This document shows, piece by piece, positions 1-6,194 of a DNA stretch of 12,665 nt. The stretch lies in contig DATFPQ010000272.1 in the NCBI GenBank assembly GCA_035264765.1, positions 1 to 12,665 of the forward strand, written 5' to 3'. The notes under the pieces were generated by a model. That model was not told the origin of the DNA. It ran no database searches and saw only the letters and a list, made by a program, of their open reading frames with translations. Both the position numbers and the translations under genes were made by a program. The stretch comes from DATFPQ01 sp035264765 (GTDB lineage: Bacteria; Actinomycetota; Actinomycetes; Actinomycetales; Angustibacteraceae). How positions within the stretch are numbered: the stretch's first letter is position 1; each line of letters opens with the position of its first letter.

Positions 1-1246
1 CGCCATCGCGATGAAGCCCACGGACGGCCTGGTCCGTGGGATGAGCGTGCGCGACACCGGCGCCGGCATCTCGGTTCCCGTCGGTGACGTCACCAAGGGC
101 CACGTCTTCAACGCCACCGGCGACGTGCTCAACCTCAAGGAGGGGGAGCACTTCGAGGTCACCGAGCGCTGGCCGATCCACCGCAAGGCGCCGGCGTTCG
201 ACCAGCTCGAGTCCAAGACCGAGATGTTCCAGACCGGCATCAAGGTCATCGACCTGCTCACCCCGTACGTGCTCGGCGGCAAGATCGGCCTGTTCGGCGG
301 CGCCGGCGTCGGCAAGACGGTGCTGATCCAGGAGATGATCGCCCGCGTGGCCCGCGACCACGGCGGCGTGTCGGTCTTCGCCGGGGTCGGCGAGCGCACC
401 CGCGAGGGCAACGACCTGATCGAGGAGATGACCGACACCGGCGTCATCGGCCAGACGGCTCTCGTCTTCGGCCAGATGGACGAGCCGCCGGGCACCCGGC
501 TGCGCGTCGCGCTGTCGGCGCTGACCATGGCGGAGTACTTCCGCGACGTCCAGAACCAGGACGTGCTGTTGTTCATCGACAACATCTTCCGGTTCACCCA
601 GGCCGGCTCCGAGGTGTCCACGCTGCTCGGCCGCATGCCGTCCGCCGTGGGCTACCAGCCGACGCTCGCCGACGAGATGGGCGTGTTGCAGGAGCGCATC
701 ACTTCCACCCGTGGTCACTCGATCACCTCGATGCAGGCGATCTACGTGCCGGCCGACGACTACACCGACCCGGCCCCGGCCACGACGTTCGCGCACCTGG
801 ACGCCACGACCGAGCTCTCGCGTGACATCGCCTCGCTCGGCATCTACCCGGCCGTGGACCCGCTGACCTCGACGTCGCGGATCCTCGACCCGCGCTACAT
901 CTCGCAGGCGCACTACGACACCGCGGTGCGAGTCAAGCAGATCCTGCAGCGCAACAAGGAGCTCCAGGACATCATCGCGATCCTGGGCATCGACGAGCTC
1001 TCCGAGGAGGACAAGGTCCTCGTCAACCGGGCGCGTCGCATCCAGCGGTTCCTGTCGCAGAACACCTACGTCGCCAAGCAGTTCACCGGCATCGAGGGCT
1101 CCACGGTGCCGCTGGACGAGACGGTGGAGGCGTTCACGAAGATCGCGGACGGCGAGTTCGACCACGTCGCCGAGCAGGCCTTCTTCATGTGCGGTGGCCT
1201 GGAGGACGTCGAGCGCAACTGGGCGGACATCCAGAAGTCGCTCTGA
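1..1246 (+). CDS. atpD: F1Fo ATP synthase subunit beta (5'-truncated by window edge)
   Basis: Catalytic beta subunit of the F1 sector, which makes ATP from ADP and phosphate at the cytoplasmic face of the membrane. The frame is open from base 2 (Ala-Ile-Ala before Met at 11), so that Met is internal and about 65-70 N-terminal residues lie outside the window. Counting from the codon at 11: Walker A GGAGVGKT at residues 96-103, the GERTREGND motif with catalytic Glu at 128, Walker B LLFID at 186-190, and the DELSEED loop that contacts gamma and epsilon at 328-334. The C-terminal end is typical of the family. It is followed by a strong hairpin rather than directly by atpC. Identity is seen from motifs and is essentially certain. 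Confidence 0.98.
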   Translation, partial: AIAMKPTDGLVRGMSVRDTGAGISVPVGDVTKGHVFNATGDVLNLKEGEHFEVTERWPIHRKAPAFDQLESKTEMFQTGIKVIDLLTPYVLGGKIGLFGGAGVGKTVLIQEMIARVARDHGGVSVFAGVGERTREGNDLIEEMTDTGVIGQTALVFGQMDEPPGTRLRVALSALTMAEYFRDVQNQDVLLFIDNIFRFTQAGSEVSTLLGRMPSAVGYQPTLADEMGVLQERITSTRGHSITSMQAIYVPADDYTDPAPATTFAHLDATTELSRDIASLGIYPAVDPLTSTSRILDPRYISQAHYDTAVRVKQILQRNKELQDIIAILGIDELSEEDKVLVNRARRIQRFLSQNTYVAKQFTGIEGSTVPLDETVEAFTKIADGEFDHVAEQAFFMCGGLEDVERNWADIQKSL

Positions 1247-1277
1247 CGGCTCAGCACAACGGCGGAGCTCTACGGCG

Positions 1278-1307
1278 GGCCGGCCGGACCTACGGGTCCG
1301 GCCGGCC
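1278..1307 (+). terminator. GC-rich perfect hairpin after atpD
   Basis: A perfect 13-bp inverted repeat (1278-1290 with 1295-1307) around a TACG tetraloop, 32 nt after the atpD stop. The 3' side reads TTCGTCGTC, with no U-run, so this fits the U-poor intrinsic terminators common in high-GC actinobacteria. It could equally be an mRNA 3'-stabilising or partial-attenuation structure that lowers transcription into the following gene. Confidence 0.6.
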
Positions 1308-1354
1308 TTCGTCGTCTGCGCTCGCTTGCTGCGCTCAGGCGGCCGCGGCTGCGC

Positions 1355-1360
1355 TACCTT
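1355..1360 (+). promoter_or_regulatory. Putative leaderless -10 box (TACCTT) for the HIT-like gene
   Basis: TACCTT lies exactly 6 nt before the GTG at 1367 and there is no Shine-Dalgarno sequence. This is the TANNNT-N6-7-start layout of leaderless actinobacterial transcripts. No convincing -35 is seen at the usual distance. It implies that the gene can be transcribed independently of atpD. Confidence 0.5.
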
Positions 1361-1366
1361 CCGTCC

Positions 1367-1987
1367 GTGACCGAGACCCCTGACCAGTTCTACGCCCGGG
1401 TCCGGGCCGCCGCCGACGACGAGGGCCGGCTGCCGCTGTCGCGGATGACCGCGTGGGACGTCTTCCCGTTCGAGCCGGACGGCCTGCGGGTGGTCCCGCT
1501 GCGGCCGCCCGTTCTGCCGGAGCCGGCCCGGCGGGGTGAAGGCGGCAACGAGTGCGATGTCTGCAGCCGGGCGGACGCGCGGAACAGCGACGACGCCGAG
1601 ATCTGGCGGAACGAGCGCTGGCGGCTGCTGGTCTGGCCCGAGAGCGGTGCCCCGCTGGTACTCATGCTGCAGCCGCTTGCGCACCACGACCTGGCCGACC
1701 TCCCGGACGACCTGGCCGCCGAGCTCGGCCAGCTCACCGTCTCGGTCGCCCGCGCCGTCGAGGCGCTGCCGCACGTGTCGCGCTGCCACGTCAGCCGCTG
1801 GGGCGACGGTGGTGCGCACCTGCACGTGTTCTTCTTCGCGCGTCCGGAGGGCTTCCCCCAGCTGCGCGGCACCTGCCTGGCGATCTGGGACGACCTGCTG
1901 CCCGCGACGGCGAGCGAGGTGCTGAGCGCCAACGCCGGGGCGGTGGCTCGGGCCCTGGCCGGGTGGCACGGAGGCAGTCCCCGTTGA
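1367..1987 (+). CDS. HIT-like domain protein between atpD and atpC
   Basis: A 206-aa soluble protein with no signal peptide or membrane segment. Residues about 60-160 resemble the histidine-triad (HIT) fold: a CxxC (Cys63, Cys66), a segment like the core strands of HIT proteins (NERWRLLVWPE, then LVLMLQPLAHHDLADLP), a helix, and a GGAHLHVFFF motif with His151 and His153. In classical HIT enzymes the signature is HxHxH and the middle His is the nucleophile; here the third His is Phe155, so the active site is altered. The start is the GTG at 1367, behind a -10-like box. HIT proteins generally hydrolyse or transfer nucleotides; the substrate here is unknown. Its place inside the ATP synthase operon, after a hairpin and before an independently promoted atpC, is odd. 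The HIT assignment is inferred from pattern only. Confidence 0.72.
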   Translation: MTETPDQFYARVRAAADDEGRLPLSRMTAWDVFPFEPDGLRVVPLRPPVLPEPARRGEGGNECDVCSRADARNSDDAEIWRNERWRLLVWPESGAPLVLMLQPLAHHDLADLPDDLAAELGQLTVSVARAVEALPHVSRCHVSRWGDGGAHLHVFFFARPEGFPQLRGTCLAIWDDLLPATASEVLSANAGAVARALAGWHGGSPR

Positions 1988-2010
1988 GGCGTACGACCGG
2001 TTGCAACGGG

Positions 2011-2095
2011 TAGGGTGTGCTGTACCGCCAGGTTGTGTGTCGCATGCATGCCGCGTTCGCCCCGGGCGGTACCAGCTGACGACGTCGAGGAAGGA
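2011..2095 (+). promoter_or_regulatory. Putative atpC promoter, structured leader and ribosome binding site
   Basis: TAGGGT at 2011-2016 is a good actinobacterial -10 box, predicting a start near 2022-2023. From there GTACCGCC (2022-2029) pairs perfectly with GGCGGTAC (2065-2072), enclosing a 35-nt loop that contains the 10-bp palindrome GCATGCATGC (2042-2051). A clear Shine-Dalgarno GAGGAAGGA (2087-2095) precedes the GTG of atpC at 2101. No good -35 is seen at 17-18 nt. The hairpin would begin at the very 5' end of the message, which suggests stability or regulatory control of epsilon expression. Confidence 0.45.
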
Positions 2096-2100
2096 CTTCC

Positions 2101-2370
2101 GTGGCGCTGACCGTGGAGCTCGTGGCGGCCGACCGCAAGATCTGGGACGGAACGGCCGCACGCGTCAGCGCCCGCACCGTCGACGGTGAGATCGGCATCC
2201 TGCCGGGCCACGCGCCGCTGCTCGGGGTAATGGTCGAGGGCGAGGTGCGGATCGCCGGCGAAGGGTCCGACGTGGTGGCCACGGTCGACGGTGGTTTCCT
2301 GTCCGTCGACCACGACCGGGTGACGATCGTCGTCGAGTCGGCCGAGGTCGGCTCCGGCCAGGCTCGCTGA
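2101..2370 (+). CDS. atpC: F1Fo ATP synthase subunit epsilon, short form
   Basis: The epsilon subunit belongs to the central stalk and couples rotation of the c-ring to F1. Only 89 aa are encoded: the N-terminal beta-sandwich domain, from the family-typical start MALTVELVAADRKIWDG, through GEIGILPGHAPLLG (about residues 29-42), to the last strands (VDGGFLSV, RVTIVVESAEV). The usual two-helix C-terminal domain, present in the about 120-140 aa mycobacterial and E. coli forms, is missing. The frame closes cleanly with TGA and DUF2550 begins 10 nt later, so there is no room for the domain or a frameshifted remnant. The GTG start is backed by a strong Shine-Dalgarno. Unlike in the usual operon, it is separated from atpD by 850 bp and another gene. 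Confidence 0.93.
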   Translation: MALTVELVAADRKIWDGTAARVSARTVDGEIGILPGHAPLLGVMVEGEVRIAGEGSDVVATVDGGFLSVDHDRVTIVVESAEVGSGQAR

Positions 2371-2380
2371 GCTTACGGGC

Positions 2381-2824
2381 ATGGGCGGCCTCTGGATCCC
2401 GCTGGAGGTCGTTGGCGCCCTGCTCCTGGCCGTCGTGGTCCTGACGGCCGCCGTCGTGGCCCGCCGCCGCTGGCTCAGCCGCGGACTGGGGACGTTCGAC
2501 TGCTCGTTGCGAACCGTGGAGGCGTCCCTCGGCAAGGGCTGGCGGCTCGGCGTCGCCCGATACGAGGCCGACCGGATCGAGTGGTTCCGCGTCTTCTCGG
2601 CCCGGGTGCGTCCCAGCCGGGTGCTGCGGCGCGGCGACGTGATGGTGCAAGGCCGGCGCTACCCGCAGGGGCCGGAGGCCTTCTCGGTGATGCCCGGCTC
2701 CATCGTCCTGCGCTGCCGCGACCGGGGACGCTTCGTCGAGCTGGCCATGAGCGAGCAGGCGTCCACCGGCTTCGCCTCCTGGCTGGAGGCCGCGCCGCCC
2801 GGGCAGAACGTGTCCGTGGCCTGA
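2381..2824 (+). CDS. DUF2550 family single-pass membrane protein
   Basis: A 147-aa protein with one N-terminal transmembrane helix (about residues 8-26, LEVVGALLLAVVVLTAAVV) followed by Arg-rich RRRW, which indicates a cytoplasmic C-terminal domain by the positive-inside rule. The rest (GTFDCSLR, then GWRLGVARYEADRIEWFRVFS) matches the DUF2550 pattern found directly after atpC in many actinobacteria, as with Rv1312 in M. tuberculosis. The function of the family is unknown. It starts with ATG 10 nt after the atpC stop without a good Shine-Dalgarno, so it is probably co-transcribed and possibly coupled to atpC. It ends in a gap holding a long hairpin and faces the convergent cobalamin adenosyltransferase gene. 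Confidence 0.88.
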   Translation: MGGLWIPLEVVGALLLAVVVLTAAVVARRRWLSRGLGTFDCSLRTVEASLGKGWRLGVARYEADRIEWFRVFSARVRPSRVLRRGDVMVQGRRYPQGPEAFSVMPGSIVLRCRDRGRFVELAMSEQASTGFASWLEAAPPGQNVSVA

Positions 2825-2846
2825 CCGCCCTCGCTGCGCGGAATAT

Positions 2847-2902
2847 CGCGTCATCGTGGCAACGAGGATCGCTGGGGCGCACGACGTTGCCACGATGACG
2901 CG
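2847..2902. repeat. 18-bp perfect inverted repeat between convergent genes (hairpin A)
   Basis: Left arm 2847-2864 and right arm 2885-2902 are perfect 18-bp complements around a 20-nt loop. The arms contain ATCGTGGCAAC and its complement GTTGCCACGAT. It starts 22 nt after the DUF2550 stop and ends 79 nt before the end of the convergent adenosyltransferase gene, so it could be a bidirectional terminator, although there is no T-run on either side. A related stem-loop with the same 11-mer is at 9224-9267. Confidence 0.8.
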
Positions 2903-2905
2903 CAT

Positions 2906-2952
2906 ACGGCACGGCACGGCACGGCACGGTGACGGCACGGCACGGTGACGGC
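2906..2952. repeat. ACGGC pentamer tandem array
   Basis: Reads as (ACGGC)4-ACGGTG-(ACGGC)2-ACGGTG-ACGGC: a simple 5-bp repeat interrupted by two ACGGTG variants, giving a higher-order pattern. It lies just beyond hairpin A in the same convergent gap and encodes nothing. It probably arose by slippage. Confidence 0.8.
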
Positions 2953-2981
2953 CACGCGGGCGCGGCTGGCCGCCGGGGTGG

Positions 2982-3587
2982 TCAGGAGGTCGGGGGAGCC
3001 GCGCGGCCGCCGCCCGGCTGCCACAGGACGTCGCCGCCGCGGCCGTGGTTGGCGTACCGCGCGAGGACGAACAGCAGGTCGGACAGCCGGTTCAGGTAGC
3101 GGGCGGTGAGCGGGTTCACTCCGCCGTCCGTGCCGCTTCCGTACGCCTCCAGCGCCGCCCAGGTCGAGCGCTCCGCCCGCCGGGCGACCGTGCGGGCCAC
3201 GTGCAGGTACGCGCTGCCCGGCGTACCGCCGGCGAGGACGAAGGAACGCAGCGTCGCAAGCTCCTCGCCGAAGCGGTCGCACCCAGCCTCGAGCTCGACG
3301 ACCCAGGGCTCCTGCACCCGCAGCGGCGGGTGCTCGTACGAGGGGGCCAGCGGAGTGCACAGGTCCGCGCCGACGTCGAAGAGGTCGTTCTGGATGCGGG
3401 TCAGCACCGCGACGACGTCCTCGGACAGGTCCCCGCAGGCCACTGCGACGCCGATCGCCGCGCCGGTCTCGTCCACGTCGGCGTAGGCCGCGAGCCGGAC
3501 GTCGGTCTTGGCCGTGCGGCTGAAGTCGCCCAGCCCCGTCGTCCCGTCGTCGCCGGTGCGCGTATAGATGCGGGAGAGCACGACCAT
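2982..3587 (-). CDS. pduO: PduO-type cob(I)alamin adenosyltransferase
   Basis: A 201-aa cytoplasmic enzyme that transfers the adenosyl group of ATP to cob(I)alamin to make coenzyme B12. The N-terminal ATP-binding motif TRTGDDGTTGL is at about residues 9-19, the central GGTPGSAYLHVARTVARRAE block carries the RRAER signature of the family, and NPLTARYLNRLSDLLFVLAR near the C-terminus completes it. The frame is open further upstream to 3770 but that part overlaps murA; the ATG at 3587 gives the family-typical start just before IYTRTGD. TAGTGT sits 7 nt upstream, so it is likely leaderless. It is divergent from murA with 25 nt between starts, an arrangement that corresponds to Rv1314c/murA in M. 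tuberculosis. Confidence 0.95.
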   Translation of the reverse strand: MVVLSRIYTRTGDDGTTGLGDFSRTAKTDVRLAAYADVDETGAAIGVAVACGDLSEDVVAVLTRIQNDLFDVGADLCTPLAPSYEHPPLRVQEPWVVELEAGCDRFGEELATLRSFVLAGGTPGSAYLHVARTVARRAERSTWAALEAYGSGTDGGVNPLTARYLNRLSDLLFVLARYANHGRGGDVLWQPGGGRAAPPTS

Positions 3588-3594
3588 GCGGCTC

Positions 3595-3604
3595 ACACTA
3601 GCCT
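3595..3604. promoter_or_regulatory. Back-to-back -10 boxes for adenosyltransferase and murA
   Basis: The top strand has TAGCCT at 3599-3604, 8 nt before the murA GTG. The bottom strand has TAGTGT (positions 3600 to 3595), 7 nt before the adenosyltransferase ATG. The two hexamers share the central TA step at 3599-3600. Neither gene has a Shine-Dalgarno at these starts. The layout is that of a symmetric bidirectional promoter giving two leaderless mRNAs. Confidence 0.5.
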
Positions 3605-3612
3605 TGCCGGTC

Positions 3613-4908
3613 GTGGAGAGGTTCCGGGTCGTCGGCGGCGGGCCGCTGCGCGGCGAGATCGCGGTGGTGGGCGCCAAGAACAGCGCGCTGAAGCTGATGG
3701 CCGCCACCCTGCTCGCGCCGGGCACGAGCACGCTCACGAACGTGCCCGACATCGTCGACGTCTCCATCATGGCCGAGCTCCTGCGTCGGCTCGGCTGCTC
3801 GGTGACCCACGACGTCGCGGCCGGGCGGGTCGAGATCGACGTCCCCGAGCGCCCCGGCCACCGGGCGGACTACGAGCTGGTCCGGGCCATGCGCGCGTCG
3901 ATCAGCGTCCTGGGCCCGCTGACCGCGCGCTGCGGTATCGCCGACGTCGCGGTGCCCGGTGGCGACGCGATCGGCTCGCGCGGCCTCGACCTGCATGCCT
4001 CGGGGCTGACCCGGCTCGGCGCGACGGTCCACGTGAACCACGGGTACCTGGTCGCCGAGGCTCCGGACGGGCTGGTGGGGGCGCCGGTCGCACTCGACTT
4101 CCCGTCGGTGGGTGCGACCGAGAACGTGCTGATGGCCGCCGTGCTGGCCCGCGGGACGACGGTCATCGACAACGCCGCGCGCGAGCCGGAGATCGTCGAC
4201 CTGGCCCAGATGCTGGTCGCGATGGGCGCCGACGTGGAAGGCGCCGGGACGTCGACCGTCGTGGTTAGCGGCGCCGAGGGCCTGCGGCCCGTGGAGCACC
4301 GGGTCGTCGCCGACCGGATCGCTGCCGGCACCTGGGCCTTCGCCACGGCGATGACCCGCGGCGACGTCACCGTGCGCGGCGCCGAGGCGGCCCACCTGAC
4401 CTTCGTGCTCGACAAGCTCACCGACGCCGGGGTGGTGGTGGAGCCGATGGCGGACGGGCTCCGGGTCATCTGCCCCCGGCGCCCGCGCGCCTTCGACGTC
4501 ATGACCCTGCCGTACCCCGGGTTCCCCACGGACCTGCAACCGTTCGCTCTCGTGTACGACGCCGTGGCGACCGGCTCCGCCATGGTGACCGAGAACCTGT
4601 TCGAGGCACGCTTCCACACCGCCTCCGAGGTGGCGCGGCTCGGCGCCGACGTCCGGGTCGACGGCCACCACGCCCTGGTCCGCGGCCGGGAGCGGCTGTC
4701 CGCCGCGCCAGTGGTGGGCAGCGACATCCGCGCCGCCGCGGCGCTCGTCCTGGCCGGCCTGGTAGCGGACGGCGTCACCACGGTCGAGGGGGTCGGGCAC
4801 GTCGACCGCGGCTACCCCAGCTTCGACGCCGACCTGCGCGCGCTCGGTGCCGACGTCGTACGGGAGCCGGTGCCCGAGCTCACCCGGACGCCCGTCACGG
4901 TTTCCTGA
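3613..4908 (+). CDS. murA: UDP-N-acetylglucosamine 1-carboxyvinyltransferase (MurA), Cys-to-Asp type
   Basis: First committed step of peptidoglycan synthesis: transfers enolpyruvate from PEP to UDP-GlcNAc in the cytoplasm. From GTG 3613 it is 431 aa and starts VERFRVVGGGPLRGEI, like mycobacterial MurA. The PEP-site Lys-Asn is in AVVGAKNSALK (Lys22, Asn23). The flexible loop reads PGGDAIGSR, with Asp118 (codon 3964-3966) where E. coli has Cys115; the general-acid/base Asp is in PGFPTDLQ. The C-terminal SDIRAAAALVLAGL and HIDRGYP-like motif (HVDRGYP) are present. Asp in the loop, as in M. tuberculosis, is known to make MurA insensitive to fosfomycin. An ATG at 3586 with a purine-rich upstream is an alternative start but would overlap the divergent gene. 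The 3' end overlaps the convergent gene by 14 bp. Confidence 0.97.
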   Translation: MERFRVVGGGPLRGEIAVVGAKNSALKLMAATLLAPGTSTLTNVPDIVDVSIMAELLRRLGCSVTHDVAAGRVEIDVPERPGHRADYELVRAMRASISVLGPLTARCGIADVAVPGGDAIGSRGLDLHASGLTRLGATVHVNHGYLVAEAPDGLVGAPVALDFPSVGATENVLMAAVLARGTTVIDNAAREPEIVDLAQMLVAMGADVEGAGTSTVVVSGAEGLRPVEHRVVADRIAAGTWAFATAMTRGDVTVRGAEAAHLTFVLDKLTDAGVVVEPMADGLRVICPRRPRAFDVMTLPYPGFPTDLQPFALVYDAVATGSAMVTENLFEARFHTASEVARLGADVRVDGHHALVRGRERLSAAPVVGSDIRAAAALVLAGLVADGVTTVEGVGHVDRGYPSFDADLRALGADVVREPVPELTRTPVTVS

Positions 4909-5218
4909 GCAGCGCCCTGGCCACTGCGGCCTCCTCGCTGAACACCAGGACGCGCGGCCCGTCGGTCGTCGGCGCGAGCGTCGCCCGGACCCCCTGGCCC
5001 ACCAGCCGAGCGCGGATCAGCTCCGCCTCGGCGAAGGTCGTCGGCTCCGCGACGGCCACGAGCAGGCCATAGTCGGACGCCGGACCCTGCCGCGGCGCTC
5101 GCTCCACCAGCGAGCTCCCGCGCCGGAAGGTCCAGCGCAGCAGCAGCATGAGCAGCGCGACGGCCAGCAGCGCCATGACGGGGCCGTACACGAAGGAGTA
5201 GCTGCCCCAGGAGGCCAC
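4895..5218 (-). CDS. Small one-helix membrane protein with DUF2007-like C-terminal domain
   Basis: A 107-aa protein starting at GTG 5218, preceded at 6 nt by CAGACT (a weak -10 box on the minus strand) and no Shine-Dalgarno. Residues about 13-29 form a hydrophobic helix (PVMALLAVALLMLLLRW) followed by FRR, so the C-terminal part is probably cytoplasmic. That part (about 50-107: YGLLVAVAEPTTFAEAELIR, then GVRATLAP, then RVLVFSEEAAVARALL) has the beta-alpha-beta pattern of DUF2007 'signal transducing' proteins, whose function is not established. The same frame stays open back to 5701, but that part is the complement of the dehydrogenase gene. Its last 14 bp overlap the end of murA tail-to-tail. 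Confidence 0.68.
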   Translation of the reverse strand: MASWGSYSFVYGPVMALLAVALLMLLLRWTFRRGSSLVERAPRQGPASDYGLLVAVAEPTTFAEAELIRARLVGQGVRATLAPTTDGPRVLVFSEEAAVARALLRKP

Positions 5219-5268
5219 CGCCCCAGTCTGCCGCTTGCTGCCCGCCCCGGCAGCGGCCGTGAACTGGT

Positions 5269-5274
5269 TACAGT
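5269..5274 (+). promoter_or_regulatory. Putative leaderless -10 box (TACAGT) for the dehydrogenase gene
   Basis: TACAGT lies 8 nt before the ATG at 5283 and the gap has no Shine-Dalgarno. Same layout as the murA promoter. No clear -35 is seen. Confidence 0.45.
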
Positions 5275-5282
5275 CCCTTGCC

Positions 5283-6143
5283 ATGTCGAAGCCGCAGCGG
5301 ATCGTCGTCGTCGGAGCCGGGCTGATGGGGTCCGGCATCGCCCAGGTCAGCGCGCAGGCCGGCCATACCGTCGTGCTGCGCGACGTCACCCAGGAGGCCC
5401 TCACCCGCGCGACGTCCGGTATCGAGAGCTCGCTGGCCCGTTTCGTGGCCAAGGACAAGATCTCCCAGCCGGACGCCGAGGCCGCGCTCGGGCGGATCTC
5501 CACCACCACCGACCTGGACGCCGCGGCCGAGGCCGACCTGGTGGTGGAGGCGGTCTTCGAGAGCCTGGACGTCAAGGCGGAGGTCTTCGCCGCCCTCGAC
5601 CGGATCTGCCGGGACGACGCGGTGCTGGCCACGAACACCTCGGCCATCCCGATCACGCAGATCGCCGCGGTGACCGCGCGGCCCGAGTCGGTCGTGGGCA
5701 CGCACTTCTTCTCCCCGGTGCCGATGATGCGGCTGTGCGAGCTGGTCCGCGGCTACAAGACGAGCGACGACACGCTGGCCCAGGCCCGGGACTTCGCGGA
5801 GTCGACCGGCAAGGAGTGCATCGTCGTCAACCGTGATGTCGCCGGCTTCGTCACCACCCGGCTGGTGTCGGCCCTGGTGGTGGAGGCGGTGCGGCTCTAC
5901 GAGTCCGGCGTGGCGAGCGCCGAGGACATCGACACGGCCTGCCGGCTCGGCTTCGGGCACCCCATGGGCCCGCTCGCCACGGCCGACCTGACCGGCGTCG
6001 ACATCCTGCGCAATGCCACGCGCAACATCTACACCGAGACCCAGGACGAGAAGTTCGCGCCGCCGGAGACGCTCAACCGGATGGTCACGGCGGGCGACAT
6101 CGGCCGCAAGTCCGGCCGGGGCTTCTACACCTACGACCAGTGA
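5283..6143 (+). CDS. 3-hydroxybutyryl-CoA dehydrogenase (FadB2/Hbd family)
   Basis: A 286-aa cytoplasmic NAD(P)-dependent enzyme that interconverts acetoacetyl-CoA and 3-hydroxybutyryl-CoA in short-chain fatty-acid, butyrate or storage metabolism. The Rossmann motif GAGLMG is at residues 11-16 and an acidic Asp34-35 region ends beta-2. The catalytic His141 is in GTHFFSPVP and Glu153 sits 12 residues later, the spacing of the His-Glu dyad of this family. NRDVAGFVTTRL (183-194) begins the C-terminal helical domain, and the protein ends GRKSGRGFYTY, the usual C-terminus. Length equals that of M. tuberculosis FadB2. The frame is open upstream to 5235, but the ATG at 5283 gives the typical N-terminus. 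Substrate chain length cannot be read from sequence. Confidence 0.95.
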   Translation: MSKPQRIVVVGAGLMGSGIAQVSAQAGHTVVLRDVTQEALTRATSGIESSLARFVAKDKISQPDAEAALGRISTTTDLDAAAEADLVVEAVFESLDVKAEVFAALDRICRDDAVLATNTSAIPITQIAAVTARPESVVGTHFFSPVPMMRLCELVRGYKTSDDTLAQARDFAESTGKECIVVNRDVAGFVTTRLVSALVVEAVRLYESGVASAEDIDTACRLGFGHPMGPLATADLTGVDILRNATRNIYTETQDEKFAPPETLNRMVTAGDIGRKSGRGFYTYDQ

Positions 6144-6182
6144 CGGATGGGGGCTGCCTGCGACTGACGACCGCGCAGGCCC

Positions 6183-6188
6183 GACAAT
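6183..6188 (+). promoter_or_regulatory. Putative -10 box (GACAAT) for the antiporter gene
   Basis: GACAAT is 6 nt before the GTG at 6195, with no Shine-Dalgarno between. It departs from TANNNT at the first base, so it is weaker evidence than the others. The gap to the preceding dehydrogenase gene is 51 nt, so read-through is also possible. Confidence 0.3.
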
Positions 6189-6194
6189 GAGCCG

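Noticed and set aside
2906..2952. CRISPR-like array
   Set aside because: Units are 5-6 bp with no spacers; this is a simple tandem repeat.
3588..3770. Longer adenosyltransferase reading upstream to 3770
   Set aside because: The extra residues are the complement of the conserved MurA N-terminus and do not look like the family; the ATG at 3587 gives the typical start.
5219..5701. Long minus-strand extension of the DUF2007-like gene
   Set aside because: It is antisense to the well-conserved dehydrogenase gene and has a Ser/Ala/Thr-rich shadow-frame composition typical of high-GC DNA.
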